The notes beneath the pieces were generated by a model. The model was not told where the DNA came from. It worked only from the letters and a program-made list of their open reading frames with translations, and did no database searches. 47,631 nucleotides of DNA, from NCBI GenBank assembly GCA_025929535.1, contig JAICLZ010000031.1, positions 1-47,631 of the forward strand, read 5' to 3'. Source of the DNA: Gemmatimonadaceae bacterium. GTDB taxonomy: Bacteria; Gemmatimonadota; Gemmatimonadetes; Gemmatimonadales; Gemmatimonadaceae. The position numbers and the translations under genes were made by a program. Of this stretch, positions 35,270 to 44,060 are shown piece after piece; the stretch's first letter is position 1, and each line of letters starts with the position of its first letter.

Positions 35270-37581
35270 GCACAGCGCCTTCCCCCCGCCCGGGCGATCC
35301 GGTCATCACGCCGGCGCTCGTCGCGGAGCACGGACTCACCGAGGACGAATACGAGCGGCTCGTCGCCCTGCTCGGCCGCACCCCCACGTTCACCGAGCTC
35401 GGAATCGTGAGTGCGCTGTGGAACGAACACTGCTCGTACAAGCACTCGCGCACGCACCTGAGAACGCTGCCCACTAAGGCGCCGTACGTGCTGCAGGGCC
35501 CCGGCGAGAACGCCGGAGTCATCTCCATCGGCGATGGGTGGGCGATCGCGTTCAAGATCGAGTCGCACAATCACCCCTCCGCGGTCGAGCCCTACCAGGG
35601 CGCAGCGACGGGAGTCGGCGGAATTCTTCGCGATGTGTTCACAATGGGGGCGCGGCCGATCGCCCTCCTCGATTCGCTTCGCTTCGGCTCGCTCGACTCT
35701 CCGCGTGTGCGCCATCTCTTCGGCGGAGTGGTCAAGGGCATCGGGGACTACGGCAACTGCGTCGGCATCCCCACCGTGGGCGGCGAGATCGTGTTCGATC
35801 CCGCCTACGAGGGCAATCCGCTCGTGAACGCGATGTGCGTGGGGCTGCTGCGTGAGACGGACCTGATCCGTGCGGCCGCCGAAGGCGTGGGGAACGCGAT
35901 CATGGCGGTTGGCGCACGCACGGGGCGCGATGGCATCCACGGCGCGTCCTTCGCCTCCGAGGATCTGTCTTCGGCCAGCGAGGCCAAGCGGCCGATGGTG
36001 CAAGTGGGTGATCCGTTCACCGAGAAGCTGCTGCTCGAAGCGAGCCTCGAGCTGATCGCGAGCGGCCACATCGTCGCGATCCAGGACATGGGCGCCGCGG
36101 GGCTCACCTCCTCGTCGGCCGAGATGGCGGCGCGCGGCGACGTGGGCGTGAGCATCGACACCTCGCGGGTTCCGGTGCGCGAAGAGGGGATGTCTCCGTA
36201 CGAGATTCTGTTGAGCGAATCGCAGGAGCGGATGCTCGTCGTCGCGAAGAAGGGGCACGAGGCGCAGGTGCGCGCGATCCTCGAGAAGTGGGATCTGAGC
36301 GCGGCGGTCATCGGCGAGGTGATCGAGCAGCCCGTCTATCGGGTCACCGAGGGAGATCGCGTCGTGGCGGAGTTTCCGGGCTCGCGGCTCGTGAGCGAAT
36401 GCCCCATCTACAATCCGCCCGCGAAGGAGGATCCCGCAGTCGCCGAGCGGCGCGCGTACGATGTACACGCGATAGCCGAGCGTCCCGAGGAGAAAAATCC
36501 CGTGTGGACGCTCGAGCGCATGCTCTCGTCGCCGACGATCGCGAGCAAGCGCTGGGCGTATCGTCAGTACGACTCCACCGTGCGCACGAGCACCGTGCTG
36601 CGCCCCGGCGAGGGAGACGCCGCCGTGATTCGCCTGCGACACACCGATCGTGCGATCGCGCTCAAGACCGATTGCAACGGCCGCTACGTGTCGCTCGACC
36701 CACGAGTCGGCGCACAGATCGCGGTCGCGGAGGCCGCGCGCAACGTGGCGTGCACCGGCGCGCGTCCCATGGCGATCACCAACTGCCTGAACTTCGGCAA
36801 TCCCAGGCGGCCCGAGGTGTACTTCCAGTTCACGGAGGCGGTGCGCGGCATGGGTGAGGCCTGCGTCGCGCTCGGCACGCCCGTCACCGGGGGCAACGTC
36901 TCCTTCTACAACGAGAATCCAACCGGCGCCGTGCACCCCACGCCCGTCGTGGGGATGGTCGGGCTCATCGACTCCCTCTCGCACATCACGCGCTCCGGCT
37001 TCACGAGCGAGGGAGACGACATCGTTCTGCTGGGCGAGCCCACGGACGAGCTGGGCGGCAGCGAGTATCTCGCGCGCGTGCACGATGTGGCTGCCGGCAC
37101 CCCGCCCCGCTGCGATCTCGCGCGAGAAAAGGCCACCATCGATGCCTTGCTCGAGGCGATTCGCGCCGGCGGCGTGCGATCGGCGCACGACTGCAGCGAC
37201 GGCGGGCTGGCCGTTGCGCTGGCCGAGTGCTGCATGGCCGATCGCGACGGAACGTTCGGGGCCGAAATCGAGTTGACCAAGTGGGGCGCTCTTCCGCTTC
37301 GCGCGCTGCTGTTCGGCGAGGCGCAGGCGCGGATCGTCGTGAGCACGGCTGATTCGCCGACAGTGCTGGCGATCGCACGACAACATGGCGTGCCCGCACG
37401 AGTGCTCGGTCAGGTTCGTGCCCGCGAGGCGGGGCTCACGATTCGTGTGGGCGACCGCGTGATTCGCGCACCGCTCGACCGGCTGGCGCGCGCGTACCAC
37501 GACGCGATACCGGACATCATGAACGCAGCCATCGCGGAGGTCGCGGTGCTCGAGCAACATCCTCAACCATCTGGCGCCTAG
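35266..37581 (+). CDS. purL: Phosphoribosylformylglycinamidine synthase subunit PurL (small form)
   Basis: This 771-residue ATP-dependent synthase converts FGAR to FGAM with PurQ and PurS. Blocks include [60 protein letters not shown] and [16 protein letters not shown]. The GTG at 35266 overlaps the secreted-protein stop as GTGA. The same frame is open well upstream, but those residues are arginine-rich shadow. Length fits the PurS-dependent small type. Confidence 0.96.
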   Translation: MSTAPSPRPGDPVITPALVAEHGLTEDEYERLVALLGRTPTFTELGIVSALWNEHCSYKHSRTHLRTLPTKAPYVLQGPGENAGVISIGDGWAIAFKIESHNHPSAVEPYQGAATGVGGILRDVFTMGARPIALLDSLRFGSLDSPRVRHLFGGVVKGIGDYGNCVGIPTVGGEIVFDPAYEGNPLVNAMCVGLLRETDLIRAAAEGVGNAIMAVGARTGRDGIHGASFASEDLSSASEAKRPMVQVGDPFTEKLLLEASLELIASGHIVAIQDMGAAGLTSSSAEMAARGDVGVSIDTSRVPVREEGMSPYEILLSESQERMLVVAKKGHEAQVRAILEKWDLSAAVIGEVIEQPVYRVTEGDRVVAEFPGSRLVSECPIYNPPAKEDPAVAERRAYDVHAIAERPEEKNPVWTLERMLSSPTIASKRWAYRQYDSTVRTSTVLRPGEGDAAVIRLRHTDRAIALKTDCNGRYVSLDPRVGAQIAVAEAARNVACTGARPMAITNCLNFGNPRRPEVYFQFTEAVRGMGEACVALGTPVTGGNVSFYNENPTGAVHPTPVVGMVGLIDSLSHITRSGFTSEGDDIVLLGEPTDELGGSEYLARVHDVAAGTPPRCDLAREKATIDALLEAIRAGGVRSAHDCSDGGLAVALAECCMADRDGTFGAEIELTKWGALPLRALLFGEAQARIVVSTADSPTVLAIARQHGVPARVLGQVRAREAGLTIRVGDRVIRAPLDRLARAYHDAIPDIMNAAIAEVAVLEQHPQPSGA

Positions 37582-37584
37582 AAC

Positions 37585-38970
37585 ATGTGTGGAATCTTCG
37601 GCGTGCGCGGCGTGCAGGATGCCGGCGCGCTCGTGCATCTTGGTTTGTATTCGCTGCAGCATCGCGGGCAGGAATCGGCGGGAATCGTGGCGGTGGACGA
37701 TGATGGACAGGCGCGCGCCGTGCGAAGCATGGGGCTCGTCTCCGAAGGGCTCGGCGCGCCCGAAACGGCCGCGCTCAGCGGCTCGCTCGCGATCGGGCAC
37801 ACTCGCTACAGCACCGCCGGCTCGTCGACCATCGAGAACGCCCAGCCGATTCTCGCCCGCTTTCGCGACGGCAGCATCTCGCTCGCGCACAACGGCAACA
37901 TCGTGAACGCCACTGAGCTCAGGCGCGAGCTCGAGGATCAGGGCGCGATCTTCTCCGGCTCCATGGACTCGGAGATCCTCGTGCACCGCATCGCGCGCTC
38001 ACGCTGCGAGCGCCCCGAGGACAAGCTCGCGGAAGCGCTGCGCGGTGTGGAAGGGGCGTACTGCCTCGCCGTCACGATCGGGGACACGCTCCTCGCCGCG
38101 CGAGACCCGCACGGCTGGCGCCCGCTCTCGCTCGGCACCCTCGGCGACGGCTACGTTTTCGCGTCCGAGACGTGCGCGCTCGATATCGTTGGCGCGACGC
38201 ATTTGCGCGACGTGGAGCCGGGTGAGATCCTGATCATCGACGCGAACGGCATGCGCTCGGTGCACATCCCCGAGCGTGCGGAGCTTCGGCGCTGCGTGTT
38301 CGAGTACGTATACTTCGCGCGCCCCGACAGCCGCATCTTCGACGGCGGCTCCGTCGACCACGCGCGCCGCGAGCTCGGACGTCAGCTGGGGCGCGAGTGC
38401 CCCGCTCCCACCGCGGACCTCGTCTTCGGTGTTCCGGACTCCGCGAACGCAGCGGCCCTGGGCTACGCGGAGGAAACGGGGCTGCCGCTCGAATTCGCGC
38501 TCATTCGCAATCACTACGTGGGTCGCACGTTCATCCAACCGAACCAGGCTGGACGGGTGCAGAAGGTGAAGGTCAAGTACAACCCCGTGCGCGAGGTGCT
38601 GGACGGCAAGAGCGTGGTGATGGTCGACGACTCGATCGTTCGCGGCACCACCACGCGCGGGCTCGTCGCGCTGGTGCGACAGGCGGGCGCGCGCGAGGTT
38701 CACATGCGCATCTCGTCGCCGCCGGTCACAGGTCCGTGCTACTACGGCATCGACACCCCCTCGCGCGAAGAGCTCATCGGCGCCAACATGACGATCGAGC
38801 AGATCGCCGAGCATATTGGAGTGGATTCGCTCGGCTATCTCTCTCGCGAGGGCATGTTGAAGTCCGTTCCGGGCGGCCCGCACGGCTTTTGCCATGCTTG
38901 CTTCTCGGGCGACTATCCAACGCCGCCACCAACGGATCCAGACAAGCTCCGATTCGGCTGCGGTTGCTGA
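37585..38970 (+). CDS. purF: Amidophosphoribosyltransferase
   Basis: This 461-residue enzyme makes phosphoribosylamine from PRPP and glutamine, the first committed purine step. It starts MCGIFGVRG, so the catalytic cysteine follows the initiator methionine with no propeptide. The glutaminase motif is GHTRYSTAG and the PRPP loop VVMVDDSIVRGTTTR. Cysteines in RRCVFEYVYFARPDS, GPCYYGID and CHACFSGDYP correspond to the [4Fe-4S] ligands of B. subtilis PurF, so an oxygen-sensitive cluster is likely. It starts 3 bp after the purL stop. Confidence 0.96.
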   Translation: MCGIFGVRGVQDAGALVHLGLYSLQHRGQESAGIVAVDDDGQARAVRSMGLVSEGLGAPETAALSGSLAIGHTRYSTAGSSTIENAQPILARFRDGSISLAHNGNIVNATELRRELEDQGAIFSGSMDSEILVHRIARSRCERPEDKLAEALRGVEGAYCLAVTIGDTLLAARDPHGWRPLSLGTLGDGYVFASETCALDIVGATHLRDVEPGEILIIDANGMRSVHIPERAELRRCVFEYVYFARPDSRIFDGGSVDHARRELGRQLGRECPAPTADLVFGVPDSANAAALGYAEETGLPLEFALIRNHYVGRTFIQPNQAGRVQKVKVKYNPVREVLDGKSVVMVDDSIVRGTTTRGLVALVRQAGAREVHMRISSPPVTGPCYYGIDTPSREELIGANMTIEQIAEHIGVDSLGYLSREGMLKSVPGGPHGFCHACFSGDYPTPPPTDPDKLRFGCGC

Positions 38971-39020
38971 TGCCGCGGCGATTCGGCGAAGACTCCTGAC
39001 ACGAGGCTCGGACCAGACGC

Positions 39021-41684
39021 GTGCTCGTATACTTTTTTGGCAGCGGTACCGCGGACGGCACGCGGGAGATGAAGGCGGTGCTGGGCGGCAAGGGAGCGAA
39101 TCTCGCCGAGATGACGAATCTCGGGGTTCCCGTGCCGCCGGGCTTCACGATTGCGTGCTCCGCGTGCCTGGATTATCTGCGCGGCGGCGGCACGAGCGCC
39201 GAGCTGCAGGCGGAGATCGACAAGAATCTCACCCGTCTCGAACAGGTGTCGGGACGCGGCTTCGGCGACGCGAAGAATCCGCTGCTCGTCTCGGTGCGCT
39301 CCGGCGCTCCCATCTCCATGCCCGGAATGATGGAGACGATCCTCAACCTCGGCCTCAACGATCTCACCGTCGTCGGGCTTGCCCAGCAGAGCGGGAACGC
39401 GCGCTTCGCCTACGACTCGTATCGCCGCTTTCTCCAGATGTACGGCGATGTCGTGCTCAACGTGCCGATGCAGGACTTCGAGCATCTGCTCAAATCGAAG
39501 CGCCTCACGAGCTCGGCCGAAAGTGATGCGGATCTCCCGGAAGACGCGCTGCGCAACCTCGTCGAGGAATACAAGGCGCTCGTGCGCAACCGCACCGGTG
39601 AGGATTTTCCGATGGAGCCCCGCGACCAGCTGAAGGGTGCGATCGAGGCGGTGTGGCGCTCCTGGAAGCTGAAGAAGGCGATCGACTACAGGCGCCAGAA
39701 CAACATTCCCGACACACTCGGCACCGCCGTCAACATCGTCTCGATGGTGTTCGGCAATCTGGGCAACGATTCCGGCACCGGCGTCGCGTTCACGCGCAAT
39801 CCATCCACGGGCGAGAAGAAATTCTACGGCGAGTTCCTCGTCAACGCGCAGGGTGAGGATGTCGTGGCCGGCATCCGCACGCCGCTTCCCATCGATGAGA
39901 TGGCGACGAAGCTCCCCGGCGCGTACGCCGAGCTGCTCGAGACGCAGAACCGCCTCGAGCAGCACTATCGCGACATGCAGGACATCGAGTTCACCGTGGA
40001 GCGCGGCACGCTCTACCTGCTCCAGACGCGCACGGGCAAGCGCACCGCCGCGGCCGCGATCCGCATCGCCGATGAGATGGTGGCCGAGGGGCTGATCACG
40101 CAGCGGGAGGCGGTGCTGCGCGTGGATGCGGAGCAGCTCGATCAGGTGCTGCACCCCGTGATCGATCCGGGCGCCCGCGCGCAGGAGATCGCGACGGGGC
40201 TCCCCGCGAGTCCCGGTGCAGCCAGCGGTCAGGCCGTGTTCGATCCGGATGTCGCCGAGCAGCGCGCGGCCGAGGGGATTCGCGTGATCCTCGTGCGCGA
40301 CGAGACCACTCCCGAGGACTTTCACGGGATCGTGGCGGCGCGTGCAGTGCTCACGGCTCGCGGCGGCATGACGAGCCACGCGGCGGTCGTCGCGCGTGGA
40401 ATGGGCAAATGTGCGATCGTGGGCTGCAAGGAGATGGAAGTCGACCTGCAGCACCGCAACTTCAAGGTGAACGGCACCACGATCAACGAGGGCGACTGGA
40501 TCACGCTCGATGGCGCGACCGGCCGCGTGTTCAGCGGCGATCTGCCCACGATCCCGAGCGACGTCGTGCGCGTGCTCAGCGGGCAGATGCACGGCTCGGA
40601 GTCGCGCGGGTACGTCACCTACGCGCGACTGCTTTCATGGGCCGACGAAGCCCGCACGCTGCAGGTACGCGCGAATGCGGACACGCCCCACGATGCACGC
40701 ACCGCGCGGAACTTCGGCGCCGAGGGCATCGGGCTCTGTCGCACCGAGCACATGTTCTTCGAGGGCGATCGCATCACCGGCATGCGCGAGATGATCGTCG
40801 CCCGCGACGAGGGCGGGCGCCGTCGCGCGCTCGCGAAGCTCCTTCCCATGCAGCGCGGTGACTTCGAGGGAATCTTCGAGGCCATGGATGGGTGCCCCGT
40901 CACGATTCGCCTGCTCGATCCGCCGCTGCACGAGTTCCTTCCGCACGGCGGAGAGGACACCAAGCGCCTCGCACGCACGCTCGGGCTCGCGCGGGACGAG
41001 CTCAATCGCATCGTCGAGTCGCTGCGTGAGACCAATCCGATGCTCGGCCTGCGCGGCTGCCGGCTCGGCATCGTGTATCCGGAGATCACGGAGATGCAGG
41101 GGCGCGCGATCTTCGAGGCGGCGGTGCGCGCGAAGCGCCGCGGGATCGACGTGCAGCCCGAGATCATGGTGCCGCTCGTGTCCACGGTGAAGGAGCTCGC
41201 GAACCAGCGCGCGATCCTCGAGCACGTCGCCGATCAGGTGATGGGAGCCATGGGCGAGGAGATGCCATATTCGATCGGCACGATGATCGAGCTTCCGCGC
41301 GCGGCGTTGACGGCAGACGAGATCGCGACCCAGGCGGACTTCTTCTCCTTCGGCACGAACGATCTCACCCAGACCACGCTTGGCCTCAGTCGCGACGACG
41401 CGGGACGATTCCTGCCGATGTACGTCGAGTCCGGAATCTTTGCGGAGGATCCGTTCCGGGTGCTCGACACGGCGGGTGTGGGCAAGCTGGTGAAGTACGC
41501 CGTCACCGAGGGTCGCAGGGTGCGTCCGCACATGAAGACGGGTATCTGCGGCGAGCACGGCGGCGATCCACGATCGATCGCGTTTTGCCAGACGGCGGGA
41601 CTGAACTACGTGTCGTGCTCGCCGTTTCGGGTGCCGATCGCCCGTCTGGCAGCCGCGCAGGCCTCGCTGCGGCTCACGAAGTAG
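39021..41684 (+). CDS. ppdK: Pyruvate, phosphate dikinase
   Basis: This 887-residue enzyme interconverts pyruvate, ATP and Pi with PEP, AMP and PPi. The phosphocarrier histidine is H453 in GGMTSHAAVVARGMGK. The N-terminal ATP-grasp block LGGKGANLAEM and SVRSGAPISMPGMMETILN, and the C-terminal CSPFRVPIARLAAAQA, are typical, as is the length. It starts with GTG, 50 bp after purF; no clear promoter is seen in that gap, so it may be read from the purine transcript or from a weak local promoter. It ends 12 bp before the convergent phosphoesterase gene. Confidence 0.97.
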   Translation: MLVYFFGSGTADGTREMKAVLGGKGANLAEMTNLGVPVPPGFTIACSACLDYLRGGGTSAELQAEIDKNLTRLEQVSGRGFGDAKNPLLVSVRSGAPISMPGMMETILNLGLNDLTVVGLAQQSGNARFAYDSYRRFLQMYGDVVLNVPMQDFEHLLKSKRLTSSAESDADLPEDALRNLVEEYKALVRNRTGEDFPMEPRDQLKGAIEAVWRSWKLKKAIDYRRQNNIPDTLGTAVNIVSMVFGNLGNDSGTGVAFTRNPSTGEKKFYGEFLVNAQGEDVVAGIRTPLPIDEMATKLPGAYAELLETQNRLEQHYRDMQDIEFTVERGTLYLLQTRTGKRTAAAAIRIADEMVAEGLITQREAVLRVDAEQLDQVLHPVIDPGARAQEIATGLPASPGAASGQAVFDPDVAEQRAAEGIRVILVRDETTPEDFHGIVAARAVLTARGGMTSHAAVVARGMGKCAIVGCKEMEVDLQHRNFKVNGTTINEGDWITLDGATGRVFSGDLPTIPSDVVRVLSGQMHGSESRGYVTYARLLSWADEARTLQVRANADTPHDARTARNFGAEGIGLCRTEHMFFEGDRITGMREMIVARDEGGRRRALAKLLPMQRGDFEGIFEAMDGCPVTIRLLDPPLHEFLPHGGEDTKRLARTLGLARDELNRIVESLRETNPMLGLRGCRLGIVYPEITEMQGRAIFEAAVRAKRRGIDVQPEIMVPLVSTVKELANQRAILEHVADQVMGAMGEEMPYSIGTMIELPRAALTADEIATQADFFSFGTNDLTQTTLGLSRDDAGRFLPMYVESGIFAEDPFRVLDTAGVGKLVKYAVTEGRRVRPHMKTGICGEHGGDPRSIAFCQTAGLNYVSCSPFRVPIARLAAAQASLRLTK

Positions 41685-41696
41685 ACGACGAGGGAG

Positions 41697-42533
41697 CTAC
41701 CCGATCGACATCGCCGCCTTGGACGTCTCTGCCGAAGCCGGTGCACTGACGTCGTAGATGTAGTACATGGCGCCCGGCCGCTCCTTGCGCAGCAGCGGGA
41801 GCGACACGTTGAACACCGGCACGCCGCCCAGCGTATGGCCGCGGAGCGTTCCCGAGTGTGCGTGCCCGTGGAAGGCGACAGCGGCGTCATAGCGGTCGAG
41901 CGGCTCCGCCAGACGGTCAGTGCCGAGATAGGTGTGGATCGCTTCGGGCTCGCCGTGGACGGTGGCCGCGATCGGCGCGTAATGCAGGATCGCCACCCGC
42001 ACCGGCGTCGAGAGGCGGCGCAGCGCGAGCTCGAGCGCGTGTACCTCGTTGAGCGTTGCCTTCACGAACGCCTTCGTTTCCGGCTCGCCGAACGGCGTGA
42101 GCATGCCGCGCCCGAAGCCGCCCATGAATCCCTTCACGCCGGCGAAGCCGACCACCGGGTTGAGCTCGAAGGTGTCGCCGCAGAGCAGATGCACGCCGCG
42201 CCCGCGAAGCGTGCGGCTTCCCTCCTCCACGTCGCCGGTCTCGTAGTCGTGGTTGCCGAGCACCGCGACGATCGGTACGGTCACGTCCGCGAGCTCGCCC
42301 ACGACCACCTTGTATTCCGCGAGCGCGCCCCAGCGAGTGAGATCGCCGGTGAGCACCAGCACGTCCGCTTCCTCGTTTACCCGCGTGAAGAGCTCGCGAT
42401 AGAGCCCCACATCATCCACTCCGCAGTGAAAGTCGCCGACGGCCGCGATGCGCACCGTGCCCGGCTTCCGCGGCTGCGACATGCGCCGCTCGTGCCCGTT
42501 CGAGATCGCGCCCGCTGTCGATCGCTCGGTCAT
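41697..42533 (-). CDS. Calcineurin-like metallophosphoesterase
   Basis: This 278-residue protein has the full metallophosphoesterase motif set: GDFHCG, LTGDLTRWG, VLGNHDYETGD, LHYAPI and FHGHAHSG, which bind two metal ions. No signal peptide is seen, so it is probably cytoplasmic. The substrate is unknown; such enzymes act on phosphodiesters, nucleotides or proteins. The ATG at 42533 overlaps the stop of the nucleotidyltransferase gene as ATGA, so the two proteins are probably made together and may act on one substrate. A later ATG (MSQPRKPG) is also possible. Confidence 0.87.
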   Translation of the reverse strand: MTERSTAGAISNGHERRMSQPRKPGTVRIAAVGDFHCGVDDVGLYRELFTRVNEEADVLVLTGDLTRWGALAEYKVVVGELADVTVPIVAVLGNHDYETGDVEEGSRTLRGRGVHLLCGDTFELNPVVGFAGVKGFMGGFGRGMLTPFGEPETKAFVKATLNEVHALELALRRLSTPVRVAILHYAPIAATVHGEPEAIHTYLGTDRLAEPLDRYDAAVAFHGHAHSGTLRGHTLGGVPVFNVSLPLLRKERPGAMYYIYDVSAPASAETSKAAMSIG

Positions 42534-43435
42534 TCCAGAAACGCCTCCACCTGAGGGCTTCGTTCGTCCCACACGTCGCTCAGCGCGATCTCGCGCACGA
42601 ACGGCTGCGCGAGGGCGCGATCCACGGTTTCCTTGCGAAGGTCCTGCATCTCCCACTCGTGCACGTCGATCGTGAAGCTGAAGCGCGAGATGAGCGGCCC
42701 CCGCGTGATGCGCTCGCCCGTGCGCTCACGATCGAGATCCTTGCGTGCGCGCTCGAGCAGCTCCTCGCGCACCCAGCGCGGCACGCCGTCGCGATGCTCG
42801 GGATACACGTAGTCGAACATCTGCACCTGCGCGAGCAGCAGCGGCCAGTTCTCCGCGGTCTTCGCGATGAGTCGCTTCCAGTCCATCGCGCGGCCCACGC
42901 AGACCACGAGATGGACGATGTCCGCCATGTCGTGCCGGTGCCGCTCGTTGATGAACAGCCGGTGCCACAACAGCTCCTCGGCCGGCGCCACCCGCACGGG
43001 CGTAGCCGCGAGAATTGCCGGACGGCTGTGACGGTACCAGTCGGCGTCGATCATCGCGAGCCCGTTCCCCATCCCGAAGATGATGTCGATGAACAGGTCG
43101 CCGCACACCGCCTTGGCGAGCCAGTGCGGCTGCTCGAGTCGCGCCTTCATCCCCACGCTCGTGAGCGCACGCATGGCGCTCACGAGGTGCGCCGGCTCGA
43201 CGAAGATGTCGAGATCCTTCGTTTCGCGGTAAATGCCGGTGTGCTCGTAAATCGCGTACGCACCCGCGACGACGTACGCGATTCCCGCTCCATTCAGCGC
43301 CGTCAACGCCGTCTTGTAGAGCGAACGCTCGGCCTCAGGAACCCAGAAGTCGCCGTGCGTGATCGACCGCTCTTCCTCGCGCGACAGTGTGCCGAGCTGT
43401 CGTGCGTGTGCCAGGGTGCGGCTGACTTCTCCCAT
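42530..43435 (-). CDS. Nucleotidyltransferase-fold protein paired with the phosphoesterase
   Basis: This 301-residue protein has an N-terminal nucleotidyltransferase-like core (about 45-150): YVVAGAYAIYEHTG, RETKDLDIFVE with the two metal aspartates, and a third acidic strand DLFIDIIFG. The C-terminal half is helical and unassigned (RHDMADIVHLVV, FDYVYPEHRDGVPRWV). The fold resembles the AbiEii/DUF6036-type group, but I cannot name a family. The ATG at 43435 has GAGGAG three bases upstream; extending the frame further would run into the ssrA terminator. It overlaps the phosphoesterase by ATGA. Possible roles include RNA or small-molecule nucleotidylation reversed by its partner; that is inference. 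Confidence 0.75.
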   Translation of the reverse strand: MGEVSRTLAHARQLGTLSREEERSITHGDFWVPEAERSLYKTALTALNGAGIAYVVAGAYAIYEHTGIYRETKDLDIFVEPAHLVSAMRALTSVGMKARLEQPHWLAKAVCGDLFIDIIFGMGNGLAMIDADWYRHSRPAILAATPVRVAPAEELLWHRLFINERHRHDMADIVHLVVCVGRAMDWKRLIAKTAENWPLLLAQVQMFDYVYPEHRDGVPRWVREELLERARKDLDRERTGERITRGPLISRFSFTIDVHEWEMQDLRKETVDRALAQPFVREIALSDVWDERSPQVEAFLE

Positions 43436-43549
43436 GGGCTCCTCGCGCGGCGCGACGATGGGTGGAGATCGTGCGGCGATTGCATCCGTGGCCCACTGCC
43501 TCGCAGACACCGTGCCGGACGCATCCAAATGGAGGAGCAACGGAGTCGC

Positions 43550-43590
43550 AAATGAAAACGCCGGACGGGGCGTGAGCCTCATCCGGCGTT
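43550..43590 (-). terminator. Intrinsic terminator of ssrA
   Basis: Read on the minus strand, AACGCCGGA (43590-43582) and TCCGGCGTT (43565-43557) form a perfect 9-bp stem with a 16-base loop. The T-rich run TTTTCATTT follows. It lies 25 bp past the tmRNA 3' end. Confidence 0.85.
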
Positions 43591-43614
43591 CGACATGGAG
43601 CTCATGGCGCTACA

Positions 43615-43974
43615 TGGACCTGGCGAGAGTCGAACTCGCGTCTTGCGCAGGATCAACCACAGCGTCTACGTGCGTAGTCCACCGATTGATGTTTCCAGTG
43701 GCTGGTTGGTGAACGACCCACCGCTGGATGAGCTTTCTAGAGCTTTGCCACGTGCCGGAAAGCGCGACGCGCAGCTAGCCCGGATTTTCGATACCTGCGA
43801 AGCCGCCCCGGGCGGGCTTCCTCGCAGGCACTCACAGGGGTGTAACCGAAGTTACGCTGCGAGAGCCATGTTTGAGTTGGCAGTTGAAAAATTTCCCGAG
43901 GGTTTTACCAGGAACCCGAGGACCTGGGCACGCGACCACAGCTTCTTCTACACAATCGAAACCATTTCAGGCCC
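43615..43974 (-). ncRNA. ssrA: Transfer-messenger RNA (tmRNA)
   Basis: This RNA of about 360 nt rescues stalled ribosomes. The 5' end GGGCCTGAAATGGTTTCGA (from 43974) and the 3' end CGAGTTCGACTCTCGCCAGG (43640-43621 region) form the tRNA-like domain. GGGCCUG pairs with CAGGUCC in the 7-bp acceptor stem (one G-U pair), and the T loop is GTTCGACTC. The discriminator A is at 43615, and CCA is not encoded. The tag frame ends in ALAA-stop. The surrounding promoter and terminator fit an independent transcript. It is a one-piece, not a permuted, tmRNA. SmpB is not in the window. Confidence 0.95.
43852..43881 (-). other. tmRNA proteolysis-tag reading frame (ANSNMALAA)
   Basis: From the resume codon GCC (43881-43879), the frame reads A-N-S-N-M-A-L-A-A and then TAA (43854-43852). 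The ALAA ending is the usual ClpXP-type degron. The resume codon is chosen as the alanine codon at the expected distance; the upstream codon would be threonine, which is not typical. Confidence 0.85.
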
Positions 43975-43985
43975 GACGAGCGGTA

Positions 43986-44014
43986 AATATAGCGGGAGCG
44001 ACAAAGCGCGCCAA
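43986..44014 (-). promoter_or_regulatory. Promoter of ssrA
   Basis: Minus-strand TTGGCG (44014-44009), a 17-bp spacer and TATATT (43991-43986). The -10 ends 11 bases before the mature 5' end, leaving a leader of a few bases for RNase P to remove. Confidence 0.7.
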
Positions 44015-44060
44015 GCGACTCGAGGGCCTCTACGCGGGCCCAACAGTCGCATCGCAGTCA

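Noticed and set aside
35209..37986. 925-codon minus-strand open frame opposite purL
   Set aside because: It is a shadow of purL and purF; the histidine/arginine-rich sequence has no family resemblance.
38913..40592. 559-codon minus-strand open frame opposite ppdK
   Set aside because: Antisense shadow of a textbook PPDK; no motif and unlikely composition.
43615..43660. A stand-alone tRNA suggested by the T-arm GAGTTCGACTCTC
   Set aside because: No D-arm or anticodon arm lies at tRNA distance; the pairing 5' strand is 350 bases away and the rest matches tmRNA.
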